Source: Notolepis coatsorum
Lineage: Eukaryota; Chordata; Actinopteri; Aulopiformes; Paralepididae
Assembly (NCBI GenBank): GCA_963971535.1
Contig: OZ020598.1
Span: 98,701,674-98,765,673, forward strand
Length of the DNA: 64,000 nt
Direction: 5' to 3'
Part shown: positions 10,068-19,144 of the stretch, piece by piece
Layout of the letters: every line of letters starts with the position of its first letter
Position numbering within the stretch: position 1 is the first letter of the stretch
Made by a program: the position numbers and the translations under genes
Notes under the pieces: generated by a model
Told to the model about the DNA's origin: nothing
The model's database searches: none
Seen by the model: the letters and a program-made list of their open reading frames with translations, nothing else

Positions 10068-10735
10068 GCGTGTACCTGTTCCGCAACAGTAAGTGACTTC
10101 CGGGGTAGGCCTGATTGGCCCCGACAGGCACGTGACGCGGCAAACTCAGGACGCGCAACGAGGCTGCTGAGAGCTGTCGCGCGGAAATAGGCTGTCTATT
10201 GCCATTCTCTAACACAAACTCTAACCTTAACCAGCTCCTTAACAGCGCCTAAACTTAACCGTTCTAACCTTAACCAACTCCGAAACAATGCCTAACCTTA
10301 ACCTTAACCATGCCTAACCTTAACCATAGAAAGAATATTGCCATTCTCTAAGACAAACTCTAACCTTAACCAGCTCCTTAACAGCGCCTAAACTTAACCG
10401 TTCTAACCTTAACCAACTCCGAAACAATGCCTAACCTTAACCTTAACCGGCGAAAGAATACACGTTAAAAAAAAAATCACGTTAAAAAAAAAGATTTGAT
10501 GGGATTCGAACTCACCAACAACGGACCGCAGGATCGCAGGACCGCTGCTCTGCCAGGTGAGCTATAGCGCCGAATGAGAGTCATGGCGTATTTGGACGGT
10601 TACGTAATTCCGTAAGCTCTGCCGCTCGGCTCCGCGGAGCGTGCCGCGCGGCAGAGAAAGTTGCGCGTCACGTGCCTGTCGGGGCCAATCAGGCCTACCC
10701 CGGAAGTCACTTACTGTTGCGGAACAGTTACACGC
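10068..10735. mobile_element. Long-TIR non-autonomous element with 9-bp TSD (MULE-like), copy 2
   Basis: 668 bp with TIRs at 10068-10139 and 10664-10735 that match copy 1 almost base for base. The flanking duplication is GGCCGGGCC (10059-10067 and 10736-10744). It contains the same two telomere-like units and the same tRNA-like block. It is inserted in the right end of a hAT, so it moved after that hAT. Compared with copy 1 it has small deletions in the CCTTAACC runs. Confidence 0.87.
10493..10572 (-). other. tRNA-like sequence in MULE-like copy 2
   Basis: Keeps the A box TAGCTCACCTGG and B box AGTTCGAATCC seen in copy 1, with AGAGCAGCGG in place of ACAGAAGCGG in the D-arm region. This is slightly more tRNA-like than copy 1. 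A T-run equivalent (A run on plus) lies just downstream and could terminate Pol III. Function is not shown. Confidence 0.5.
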
Positions 10736-10772
10736 GGCCGGGCCAAATAGTTTGGGGACCACTGTCTTAGTC

Positions 10773-11045
10773 GAATGCAAAAAAAATATATATATATTGA
10801 ATTTATTTATTTATTTAAAAAAAAATTATCATTCTTTCCAAAAGAAAAGAGGCCTAGAAGCGTGGCTAACACTAATGGCACGCATACCAGAGGCTAACTG
10901 CCTAAGAAAACTGGCACAGAGGCACTGAAAGAGGATTTCACCCATCTAATGAACACACTAGACAAATATCAAGATGTATCCATCAGTGGACCAATTGCAT
11001 GCTTTTGCAGAGGACAAGAAGCCTTTTGTCGAACTCCTTCAGACA
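10773..11045. other. Unassigned spacer, possible old hAT-like repeat
   Basis: An AT-rich start is followed by a non-repetitive stretch with a weak plus-strand frame that I do not recognise (contains LMNTLDKYQDVSISGP). It lies between TAGTCGACTAAT-type motifs at both outer sides and may be the interior of an older element into which the others inserted. Confidence 0.3.
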
Positions 11046-11958
11046 TTAACACTTTGGATGCCACGGACGACTTAACGTGTTATCAGCCCGCCCCCTGAAT
11101 GCCCACGACGACAAATATCGTTTTATTTTTTTATTAACGATCTGAATTCATATTTCATCAACCAAGTCTACCGTTGGGAAACCAGCCCCATCAGGAGCTC
11201 AGATGTGAAAAAAGCGCCCCCTATCGTCTCCCAGATGGTAATGCACCCTTTTGGAATGGACTCAATGAAAATGGATGAGAGAGAAAAAAATCCGGAATCC
11301 ACATTTGACTTCTCACGCATGTAACCGGAGATTATCCCAGTCATTGTGGACCATCAGAACAGCGTGTAACATGTGTTTACAGTATGTAGCATTGGATCAA
11401 TAAAAGGATTGATTTTTGGAATGGCGATCAGGAATTGGAATAATCTTTTTGGATACCATCTGATCTCAGGTAAGGAATCTATTTTACCAGTCTTAGGATA
11501 ATCAGACCTGTTTTCACGGAGATATAAGCTTTCCCCCTATGTGTGATTTGGCTGTGCGAGCGATCAGGAAATATATCAGATCAGATATCAGATCGCCTAT
11601 ATAGCGTGCATACGTACACATATACTATCGATAATCTAGCGTTTATTTGAAAACTATTCATAAATAGGCCGAAAAATTTGAAAATGTTTGTGTATTCTAG
11701 AATATCCTGTTTATTATGGAATATTTTTATTTTCCTTGAAAACGAGGGCTTTTCGAGATGCTATAAAACGGAAATGAACCGATAAAAAAACAATCCGTTT
11801 CGACAATGTTGACTGGAAAATGAGTCATTGATAAGCGACCTGCCGATTAGACACATAATTTAAAACATAGATTAGGCGATATTAACGCTAACATTGAAGT
11901 GGATGATGGGCATTCAAGGGGGTAAAAAGGAAAACACGGCCGGCTCTGAAAGTGTTAA
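11046..11958 (+). mobile_element. TTAA-ended MITE, family B
   Basis: TTAA to TTAA, 913 bp, starting TTAACACTTTGGATGCC and ending CGGCTCTGAAAGTGTTAA. Shared family B blocks are GATCTGAATTCATATTTCAT, TCGTCTCCCAGATG, GCGTTTATTTGAAAAC and TTAGACACATA. No transposase is encoded. A fuller copy with insertions is at 19145-20577 and a partial inverted copy at 48174-48494. Confidence 0.82.
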
Positions 11959-12354
11959 GCACCCCCACAGCCCAAATGGAATGATACAAAATATATATAT
12001 TATACTTTTTTTTCCTACTTTTTTTTTCATAGTCGACTAATAGTCGACAGTCAGGGATATGGAAGCAAATGACAGTCGGGGATATGGAAGCAAATGAGTG
12101 CCAGAAGTATTTTAATTTGATCAGACACCGAATTTATAGCATTGAAAATAAATACTTTGAAAACATGGTATCTGAATTTTTTCCGACACCGAATTTATAC
12201 AGTAGCATTGCAAATAATTACTTTGAAAATCATGTATCTGAATTTTTTTGCTTTGAATTTACCTATGCGAAATAAAAATGCAGTGTTAATTAAAAAATTC
12301 GAATGCATAATAAAATTCAATGTAAAAAAATTCGATGCATAATTGCGAAGACGG
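11959..12354. repeat. AT-rich tandem duplications next to the Gypsy element
   Basis: Contains a 24-bp duplication (GACAGTCGGGGATATGGAAG type, 12050-12097) and a roughly 65-bp duplication around TCTGAATTTTTTCCGACACC (12115-12250). It then has ATTCGATGCATAATTGCG-type words immediately beside the truncated end of the Gypsy element. The same words occur beyond the element's LTR at 16120-16185. Confidence 0.6.
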
Positions 12355-13101
12355 TGTAGGCACCGTCGTCTTGATCTGGCGGCCCATCATCAGTTGTGCA
12401 GGACTGGCACCCGTGGCTTGTATTGGTGTAGCTCTGTAACTCATGAGAGCCAGAAACGGGTCATCCTGCCGTAGGATCCTCTTCGCAGTCTGCACTGCTC
12501 TCTCAGCCCCACCGTTGGCCTGAGGATAGTGAGGACTAGAGGTGATGAGTTTAAAGTCATATGTCACCGTGAAACTCTCAAACATCTTGCTCGTGAACTG
12601 TTTAGCATTATCAGTGTGAAGCTCATCTGGACAACCCCACCTGGCGAAGATATTTTTCAGACGAGCAATTGTGGTCTCACTCTTCATGTTTGGTAGATGA
12701 GCTATTTCTATGTAGCGAGAATAATAGTCAACAACTACCAAGTAGTTTTCTTTCTCGTACTCACAGATGTCCGCCCCGATCGCCTGCCAGGGCCTCTGTG
12801 GTAGTGGCGTTGTAATCAGAGGCTCCTTCCTCTGTGTAGGTCTGACCTGCATGCACTCGGGACATTTTGTCACCAGTTCCTGGACCTCTCTCTCCAGCCC
12901 GGGCCACCACACACTCATGCATGCCCGTTCCCTGCACTTGGTGATGCCCTGGTGCCCGTCATGCAACCGGTTGAGTATATCTTTCCTCATACTGTGAGGA
13001 ATAACGATGCGGTCTCCGTACAGCACAAGACCCTTTGATAATGACAGGCTGTTACAGCAGTGGTGATATGCTTTGCCTTGTGCTGGTACACTGCCATCCA
13101 T
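12355..13101 (-). pseudogene. Gypsy integrase
   Basis: The zinc-binding HHCC region is visible (H in RLHDGHQG, then CPEC), followed by the DDE core: D in [10 protein letters not shown] in LHTDNAKQF and E in NGGAERAVQ. These act in 3' processing and strand transfer of the cDNA. The frame is open from the zinc finger through the core but runs into foreign AT-rich sequence after [15 protein letters not shown], so the C-terminal domain is missing. It is a truncated pseudogene. Confidence 0.85.
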
Positions 13102-13137
13102 CTGTGATCAGTCTGCTCACCACCAGAAGGTCGTAGT

Positions 13138-14126
13138 CTACGCTCGTCTCCTGCTTGACTCCTGCTTGATCCGGTCCAGTTTGGATGGCGACACTGGCCA
13201 CGCTGCATGAGCTGCGTCCTCGAACGCTGAAACATCAGAGGTTAGTTCTGACACTTCACTCAGAATTACAGACAATGGCTGCCTGGAAAGTGTGTCAGCT
13301 ACTGTCAGTGTTTTCCCAGGCACGTACTCTGCAATGGGGTTGTACTTCATCAGACGCATCAGCAATCGTTGGCACCGCAGGGGAACTCTATCGAGGTCCT
13401 TGTTGTTGATCAAAGGGACCAGCGGTTTATGGTCTGTATGGACTATGAAGCTGTCTAGGCCATAGAGGTAAGTGGAAAATCGTTCACAGGCCCAAACAGC
13501 AGCTAGACACTCCTAGACACATCTATTTGCGCGTAGCGCTTCTCAGCATCAGTTAGTGTCCTTGAACAGAATGCAATGGGTTTCAGTCCATCTGAGTGTC
13601 TCTGTAGCAGTACACTGCCCAGCCCGTAGCTGCTTGCATCTGAACTCACTATGGTAGGTTTGTTTACATCATAGAATGCCAGTGTAGGTGCGGTGGAGAG
13701 GAGTTGCTTTACATTGTGGAATGCGTTGTCTTGTGCTGCGTCCCACATCCACACAGCCTCGCACTTCAGCAGGTCGTTGAGTGGCTTTATCACTTCCGAT
13801 AAGTTAGGCAAGAAGCGCCCGAGATAATGGACCATGCCTAGGAACCTTCTTAAGCCTGGCACGTCACTTGGTGGCTGTAGCTCTGTGATGGCGCTTACTT
13901 TTGAGGGGTCAGGCTGGATGCCCTCACTGTCAATTCGATGCCCCAAGTAGCTCAGCTGCCTTTGGCGCAGAACGCACTTCTTGTCGTTGAGCTTTAGACC
14001 TGCACTCTCCAGGATACGCAGAACATTCTGGAGTCTCCCCTCGTGCTCCTTATCATCTGTACCATGGACAAGGATGTCGTCCATGTACACCTCCACCCCC
14101 TCTTGGCCTCTGAACAGCCGAGACAT
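13138..14126 (-). pseudogene. Gypsy reverse transcriptase (3' half) and RNase H
   Basis: YMDDILVHG is the RT catalytic box. [20 protein letters not shown] and [19 protein letters not shown] follow, typical of the RT connection, then the RNase H start [15 protein letters not shown]. After a frame break near 13503 (a short duplicated GACACTCCTAGACACA-like stretch), RNase H resumes near 13413 (NNKDLDRVPLRCQRLLMRL, ADTLSR). ADTLSR is the usual end of Gypsy RNase H. The product cannot be made from one frame. Confidence 0.85.
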
Positions 14127-14218
14127 TTCTCTCTGAAAGATCTCCGGTGCACTGGAGATCCCGAAAGGAAGCTGCTTAAAAAAAAAATCTACCCACTGGG
14201 GTGATGAATGTGGTCAGT

Positions 14219-14890
14219 TTAGCTGTTTCTCTCTCTAGTGGAATTTGCCAGAAACCACTTCCCGCGTCGAGTAGGGAGAACACTCGAGACTCCGCCAGCT
14301 TTGGTGGGCAGAACATATCTCTCCCTCTTCACAGCCATGTTCAGTCGTTTTAGATCAACACAGATCCTCACATCATCAGTTTTCTTGGGGACTGGAACCA
14401 TGGGAGCACACCACTCTGTTGGCTCACTGATCTCCTCTATGACGCCGCACTTGAGCATCCTCTCCAGCTCCTTCTTGACTTTGGGAAGCAGAGGAGCAGA
14501 CACTCTCCTCGCTGTGTTAATGCTGTATGGGACAGCATCGTCCCGCAGGCATATTCTCACAGGTTTTATTTTCAAGAGGCCCAGATCCGCCCCGAATGTG
14601 CCCTGTACCTCCTCCACTCTCTTCACCAGTCCCATTGCCACCGCAACATCACGGCCTAACAGGTTGCTGCCATTTGCTGTCTTAATCACATGGATGTTGA
14701 ACTTATATTGCCGGCCCTTGTACTTAGATGTGGTAGTGAACAGTCCTAGACATTCAAGTCTACCTCCGGGGCTGTCGAAAGCTGTGAAGTCACTGGATAA
14801 CTGGTGCAGGTGTTTGAGCTGATGGTAGGTGTCATCTGAAATCACACTGGCGTCTGCACCAGTGTCAATTTTGAAAGTGAGGAGTGTCAC
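14219..14890 (-). pseudogene. Gypsy aspartic protease and reverse transcriptase (5' half)
   Basis: FKIDTGADASVIS is the protease active site, and NLLGRDVAVAMGL fits the protease C-terminal region. RT then starts with LERMLKCGVIEEISEPTEWC, MVPVPKKTDDVRICVDLKRL. A frameshift near 14280 breaks RT before the [14 protein letters not shown] region (visible near 14135-14165). It overlaps the end of the Gag frame by a few codons in another frame, as expected for frameshifted Gag-Pol. Confidence 0.85.
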
Positions 14891-15836
14891 AGACGTTCAG
14901 TTCAACAGTCCATGGCCTATTGGAATCTGTCACGTAGAGGTATTTTGGTTTTATCTCACCAAGGAAGTGTCCTTCACTGTAACTGTCATCCTGCTGCTCC
15001 ATTGTCGTCAGCTCATTCACTCTTGCAGAGCGGCACACGGCGGCAAAATGTCCAATCTTCTGGCAGTGTCTGCATTTTGCCTGCCTGGCTGGACACTGCA
15101 CGTTGTTCGGGTGGTCCCTTCCACACCTAAAACACTTCATTCCTGTAGCACCACCATCGCGATGCCCTGCTGCTTGGAAGCCGCCACTGCCCCGCGCTCT
15201 TCCCCGCCCTCTGATTTGTTGGAAAGGCGCAGTGCGCGCATTGTGTCTGACCTCACTCAGGAATGTAGCATCTCCGCAGTTACAACAGCTGTGTGTGACC
15301 TCACTGAGGAATGCTGCATCTGCCGAGCCCGCTCTAGACTGTTGGCTAATTTGCCCCTTTATCTGCTCAGACTGTCTCACCATCTCGATGGCTTTCTCCA
15401 GCGTCAGATCTGCCATTAATTGTAGCTTTTCTGACATCTCTTTATCCAGGATTCCTATCACCAGTTTATCCCGAATATTTTCTATCTTCACCGGACCAAA
15501 CTGACAGGTCTCGGCCAGCTCGTAGAGCGTCCAGATGTATTCCTCCGCAGACTCGCCCCTCTTTTGCGAGCGGAGGTAAAAACGAGCACGTTCCTGGATA
15601 ATGTTTACTTTCGGAGTGAAATAACGATTCAACTTGTCCAACACAATCACATAGTTGTCCTTGTCATCAAGGTCCTCCCGCACCTCGAAATGCAATGTGT
15701 TAAAAACTCGCTCAGCCTCCTTGCCGAGCGCATATAGCAACGTGCTAACCTGCACAGGTCCATCCTCCCTGTCTAGCTTTGTGGCTAGCCGGTAGCGCTG
15801 GAACCGTTGCCTCCACTCCGGCCTCAGTGAAATCAA
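14865..15836 (-). CDS. Gypsy Gag, about 323 codons, nearly intact
   Basis: An open frame with a retrotransposon Gag capsid-like region (TLLYALGKEAERVF, RYFTPKVNIIQERARFYLRS, ESAEEYIWTLYELAETCQFG) and two zinc knuckles, CFRCGRDHPNNVQC and CRHCQKIGHFAAVC. The true start is probably upstream (the ATG next to the primer-binding site near 15888, MVSEVNQ-like), with a small frame break before 15836. Gag would package element RNA. It contains a short internal duplication (AxFLSEV repeated), seen on plus as two ACCTCACTnAGGAATG copies. Confidence 0.75.
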   Translation of the reverse strand: MISLRPEWRQRFQRYRLATKLDREDGPVQVSTLLYALGKEAERVFNTLHFEVREDLDDKDNYVIVLDKLNRYFTPKVNIIQERARFYLRSQKRGESAEEYIWTLYELAETCQFGPVKIENIRDKLVIGILDKEMSEKLQLMADLTLEKAIEMVRQSEQIKGQISQQSRAGSADAAFLSEVTHSCCNCGDATFLSEVRHNARTAPFQQIRGRGRARGSGGFQAAGHRDGGATGMKCFRCGRDHPNNVQCPARQAKCRHCQKIGHFAAVCRSARVNELTTMEQQDDSYSEGHFLGEIKPKYLYVTDSNRPWTVELNVCDTPHFQN

Positions 15837-15892
15837 AGTTGTCGGGAGGGTTAAACTTGGCCATCTTCACTGGTTTACTTCTGACACCATGT

Positions 15893-16112
15893 TCAAGTTA
15901 TGACCGATATAATAAACACTCTTGACGACCTGCTTTAACTCCATAGGTTGTTGTGTTTATTATCCTTCTCGTAGACACCTCCACACAGCGTTGTTTCGGT
16001 AGCATACATGGAATTCCCTACTTCCGGCGCATGAGCGCCATATGCGCCTAATATGGTCTGGTGTTAGAGACACACACACAATTGTACTTCCAGTACATTC
16101 ATTCACATGACA
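15893..16112 (-). repeat. 5' LTR of the Gypsy element
   Basis: Minus-strand sequence from about TGTCATGTG to TTGAACA lies directly before the primer-binding site TGGTGTCAGAAGT. It contains AATAAACAC, a plausible polyadenylation signal. Because the 3' LTR is absent, the outer border is inferred from the TG start and the return to AT-rich flanking words, and may be off by some bases. Confidence 0.6.
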
Positions 16113-16282
16113 GCGGTGTATATAATTCGATGTAAAAAATTCAATGCATAATTGCGGTGTATGGAATTCGATGTAAAAAACCATCATCCGGGTTACCCAG
16201 ACAGGATAAGCAATCGAGCTGACTTCTGGCCTATCACTGCACGGCTTTGTCAGTCATGTGATCACACCATACCGGGAGAAAG

Positions 16283-16306
16283 ATGGCGGACGGAACAGGT
16301 GCTCCA
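16283..16306 (+). CDS. Candidate first exon of the integrase-like gene
   Basis: ATGGCGGACGGAACAGGTGC opens an 8-codon exon ending CCA before GTAGGT, a usable splice donor. Phase 0 joins directly to the exon at 16962 (after TCCTCTCACAG), giving MADGTGAP then ELLLDHILG. The upstream 80 bases look like a normal promoter-proximal region, with no TATA box evident. The call rests on splice phase, not homology of these 8 residues. Confidence 0.4.
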
Positions 16307-16452
16307 GTAGGTAATGAGAAGTGCTGTTTATTGTACAAGCAATGAGGGCTCGACAGCATTTGTATCTTACATTAGCTAGCTAAATGAGTGATGTAGCCTT
16401 GTGTGCCTTGTGTAAGCTCCGTAGTTATCATTAAATGTCTCAAAGTAAATGA

Positions 16453-16790
16453 TCTGAAATGACTTCTGAATAAATGAATGAATGATGAATGAATGAATGA
16501 ATGAAAACTTTATTTAACAGATTGCAGAATGGGTACAATACAGTACGGCTCAATACACAATTGTTAAGGGGATGCAGACCAGAGAAAGACTTTCGTCTTG
16601 TTTACATCAGGGTCCCCCATTTTCAATTCATCATAACATATATGACATACAGATAAGACAGTACTGCTACATCTATACATTTATGACATACCAGATTTAC
16701 AAATACAGTACTGTTTGTGATACAAAAAAGAGTCTAAAAAAGAGAGTATATACATTTGACGTAGAAACTGTACATTGGTGATTTAGTGAT
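16453..16790 (-). repeat. LINE-type 3' tail with (GAAT)n and dispersed repeat
   Basis: A GAATGAATGAATG run is followed by AAAACTTTATTTAACAG. Read on the minus strand this is an AATAAAG signal and an (ATTC)n tail. The following GGGTACAATACAGTACGGCT...GGTCCCCCATTTTCAATTC block recurs at 36349-36609 (both orientations) and 36890-37000. It lies in the intron between the first two integrase-like exons. Confidence 0.65.
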
Positions 16791-16961
16791 GTAAATGCAA
16801 GATATTGTAGTGGCAAGAAATTGGCATGAAATTGGCATGAAAAGACAAATGTAGAGTCCTGAAACTGCATTTAAAATCTTGGCAAAATTAAGCGTTTAAA
16901 TCTTCAATGATGTTCGACACTAATGCACCTGATTTCCTTCCTTCTAATTTTCCTCTCACAG

Positions 16962-17593
16962 GAACTACTACTTGATCATATTTTGGGATGTCTCTACTCT
17001 CGTTTAGAGCATATAGTTGGACAATTGCCTCTGGATTTGGACTACTTAGAATTTAAAGAATTGGTCTTCTTAAATGCTATGTCCAGTCAGGTAGCTGTTT
17101 CTCTGCCTGTGTTAGATGCCATGAGAGAGCTCCATAGACTTATAAATGTGGAAAAAGAAAAAAGTAAGCGATACATTAAAACTGTGCAATTTGAGCAAGG
17201 ACCAGTTGGACGACCGATAAGTCATTTCTCCGGAGTACATTCACAGCCTTTTGGAGCTCAATCTGTCCATCCCATGCATAGCTGCACTTTTGGGGGTTTC
17301 AAGACGCACATTGCACCGACGCATGGCTGAGTCTGATTTCTCAGTCAGGGAACTGTACAGCACCCTTACAGATGAGGAATTGGACCAGTGTGTTAGAGAC
17401 ATCCAGGCAGCCTCACTCTGGATATCGAATGATGAAAGCACTTCTCCAAGCTCAAGGACTGCGCCTTGCACCGTGTTGACACCATCGGAGTTATATCCCG
17501 TATGAACAATTTAGGATGCATTGTTCGAAGAACCTACTCAGTTCCATGCCCCCAGTCTTTGATGCACATTGACACAAATCATAAACTAATCCG
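16962..17593 (+). pseudogene. Integrase-like (rve) gene, large 5' exon, frameshifted
   Basis: The exon begins after a TCCTCTCACAG acceptor and ends at ATCCG before GTAAGTT. It reads ELLLDHILGCLYSRLEHIVG and RYIKTVQFEQGPVGRP, then in the next frame IPCIAALLGVSRRTLHRRM, ELYSTLTDEELDQCVRDI, and after a second break VISRMNNLGCIVRRTYSVPC and LMHIDTNHKLIR. LGVSRRTLxRRM is a helix-turn-helix-like segment and H.D.NHKLIR is the start of an integrase core, as in a family of uncharacterised fish and invertebrate integrase-domain proteins. Two frameshifts (near 17215 and 17460) show it is a pseudogene or has assembly errors. Confidence 0.7.
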
Positions 17594-17870
17594 GTAAGTT
17601 ATTTTACAGAGTCCGGACAGATTTATTCATAAAAGTATTATAATTTACTAATATAAATATATTTTACTATAGGCCTATTCATCATAAAAAATTTATTTAA
17701 TAGTGCTTCTTTCATGTTACTGCACATGTGAACACACATGTCCTCAATTGAAGATGATAGACGCTGTCGAAGTTTGGTTTCCCTCTTAGGTAAATATTTC
17801 CTGAGGCAGTGGGGGGCCGTTGAAACCAACACATAGTGTGGTCTTTGTTGTAATTGTTGGTATATTTTAG

Positions 17871-17981
17871 GGTACGAGCTGATCAGGGGGTGGAAAATGT
17901 GGACGTTGCACGTCTCATGTTTACAGTCCGTGGCACTGGAAGCGGCAGCTTTATATCTGGCAAGAGTGTTCACAACCAACG
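17871..17981 (+). pseudogene. Integrase-like gene, catalytic-core exon
   Basis: Between a TATATTTTAG acceptor and a GTAAGCCC donor the exon encodes [37 protein letters not shown]. The Asp in ADQG matches the second catalytic Asp of rve integrase cores, and SVHNQR precedes the E-containing segment in relatives. The exon that should come before it (first core Asp and following strands) is not found between 17594 and 17870. The E-containing exon expected after it is also missing; its 3' half reappears only at 24768. Confidence 0.65.
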
Positions 17982-18598
17982 GTAAGCCCAAAAGATCAGA
18001 GATTGCTAGTTGAAAAACACCATCTCACTGCTGCCATGCCAGAACTGTACTGTTTGCTACACATACCTACTAGAAGCAGTACTGTTATTTGCAATAGTGT
18101 GAGGTAAAATTCCTCTCTACGGTGGGAGTTGATGTCAGTCAAAGGGTACTTAACTGTGACCTATTCATCATGCAAATTAAACAATCTCTTCCTTGCTGCA
18201 AAAATAAAAATGTACAGTTTTTGCTGGTCAGTGTGTGTCGAATTACATTTGTATGTCACACCTATTGTCTTAGTATGTAAATAACACGAGATAATGTTTT
18301 AGAAACATGTTACAAAAACATACTCTCTTGTTTTGGACTGACAATAATGACTCATGAAAGGGTAGATAAAGAAATACACACATTGAACATCAGATCATTG
18401 GATTGCATTAAAAGAAAATCCATCTGTGCATTTGTTGTTGATGGAAACCTTTTCTCAACAAAAGAAACTGCTGAGATTTTACATACATAATAATTCCATG
18501 TCAAATCTGCCACAAATGCAAATATTGCCATTCCCTGTCCTTTAACTTTAAAATGTTCTGGTAAACTCGCAATTTTCCAGGATAGAGAGGCTATGGAG
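17982..18598. other. Unassigned intron-like spacer
   Basis: AT-rich, with no reading frame or repeat border that I can support. It runs from the integrase-like core exon to the left terminus of the 4.2 kb hAT. Confidence 0.3.
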
Positions 18599-18982
18599 CA
18601 GTGTTAATTTTGTTGACTAAATTGATGACGAAAGATGTTCGTCAACGAAGGTTTTTTTCATGACGACAACGAGACGTGACGTCACGTTATTGAATACCAT
18701 GTGACGCTAACGAGACTAAATAGTTTATTAAATATCGTTGACCACAACTGAGCACACAAATGTTATTTACAAAAACCAGGACGAAATTTCTCTTCATGTA
18801 TGTTGATATTGTTGACTAAAACAAGACGAGACAAACTAATTATAACTTTTCTTAATGCCATCGTCCCGACAGAACAGTGTGACGGCTGACGGGAGCTCTG
18901 TGTTATTAGCATTAGCTGGAGCTATTTGAAAAGCTAGTTTTAGCTGAACGTTACCGTGGCTAAAGTTGGGACTATTCATAAT

Positions 18983-19036
18983 CCAGCTGCAGACCTGCAA
19001 GCAAAGTACAGCAAGTTGGCAAAGGAGTATTCCAAG
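18983..19036 (+). pseudogene. PPP1R21: PPP1R21-like first exon fragment
   Basis: The plus strand reads ADLQAKYSKLAKEYSK directly before GTAAATCAC. Vertebrate PPP1R21 (KLRAQ1) starts with a very similar short peptide (AELQ.KY.KLA.EYSK), and its first coding exon ends at about this residue. No ATG stands at the expected place (ATAATCC is seen instead), and no further exon of the gene is nearby. I read it as a captured or transposed exon 1 inside the hAT. The short length keeps confidence moderate. Confidence 0.45.
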
Positions 19037-19144
19037 GTAAATCACTTATTCACCACATTGTTTGTATTTCCATCTAGCTCGCGTTAGCTAGTGGCTAACC
19101 TAGCTCACGCTAACGTGGCTAACTGATCGAACTCTCGCACACAA

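Larger units (their letters stand above)
8586..10764 (+). mobile_element. hAT element with perfect 8-bp TSD, carrying a SINE and a MULE-like insertion
   Basis: Starts CAGGGGTCCCCAAACT and ends in the complement of CAGTGGTCCCCAAACT. The eight bases TCTTAGTC flank both ends (8578-8585 and 10765-10772). This is a diagnostic hAT signature. A short hAT transposase remnant on the plus strand (9393-9812) remains. A SINE (8802-9275, minus) and the second 9-bp-TSD element (10068-10735) inserted later, which fixes the order of events. The surrounding TAGTCGACTAAT motifs (8540-8575 and 12030-12050) suggest the target was itself an older hAT-like repeat. Confidence 0.88.
12355..16112 (-). mobile_element. 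Ty3/Gypsy LTR retrotransposon, decayed, 3' end missing
   Basis: In minus orientation the order is LTR (about 16112-15893), primer-binding site TGGTGTCAGAAGT, Gag with CCHC knuckles, protease, reverse transcriptase, RNase H, integrase. Integrase after RT/RNase H defines the Ty3/Gypsy class. Coding is broken by at least three frameshifts, and the integrase stops abruptly at 12355 with no 3' LTR. The primer-binding site resembles the 3' end of tRNA-Leu. The same short AT-rich words flank both sides of the element, so it probably sits in a small tandem array. Confidence 0.85.
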
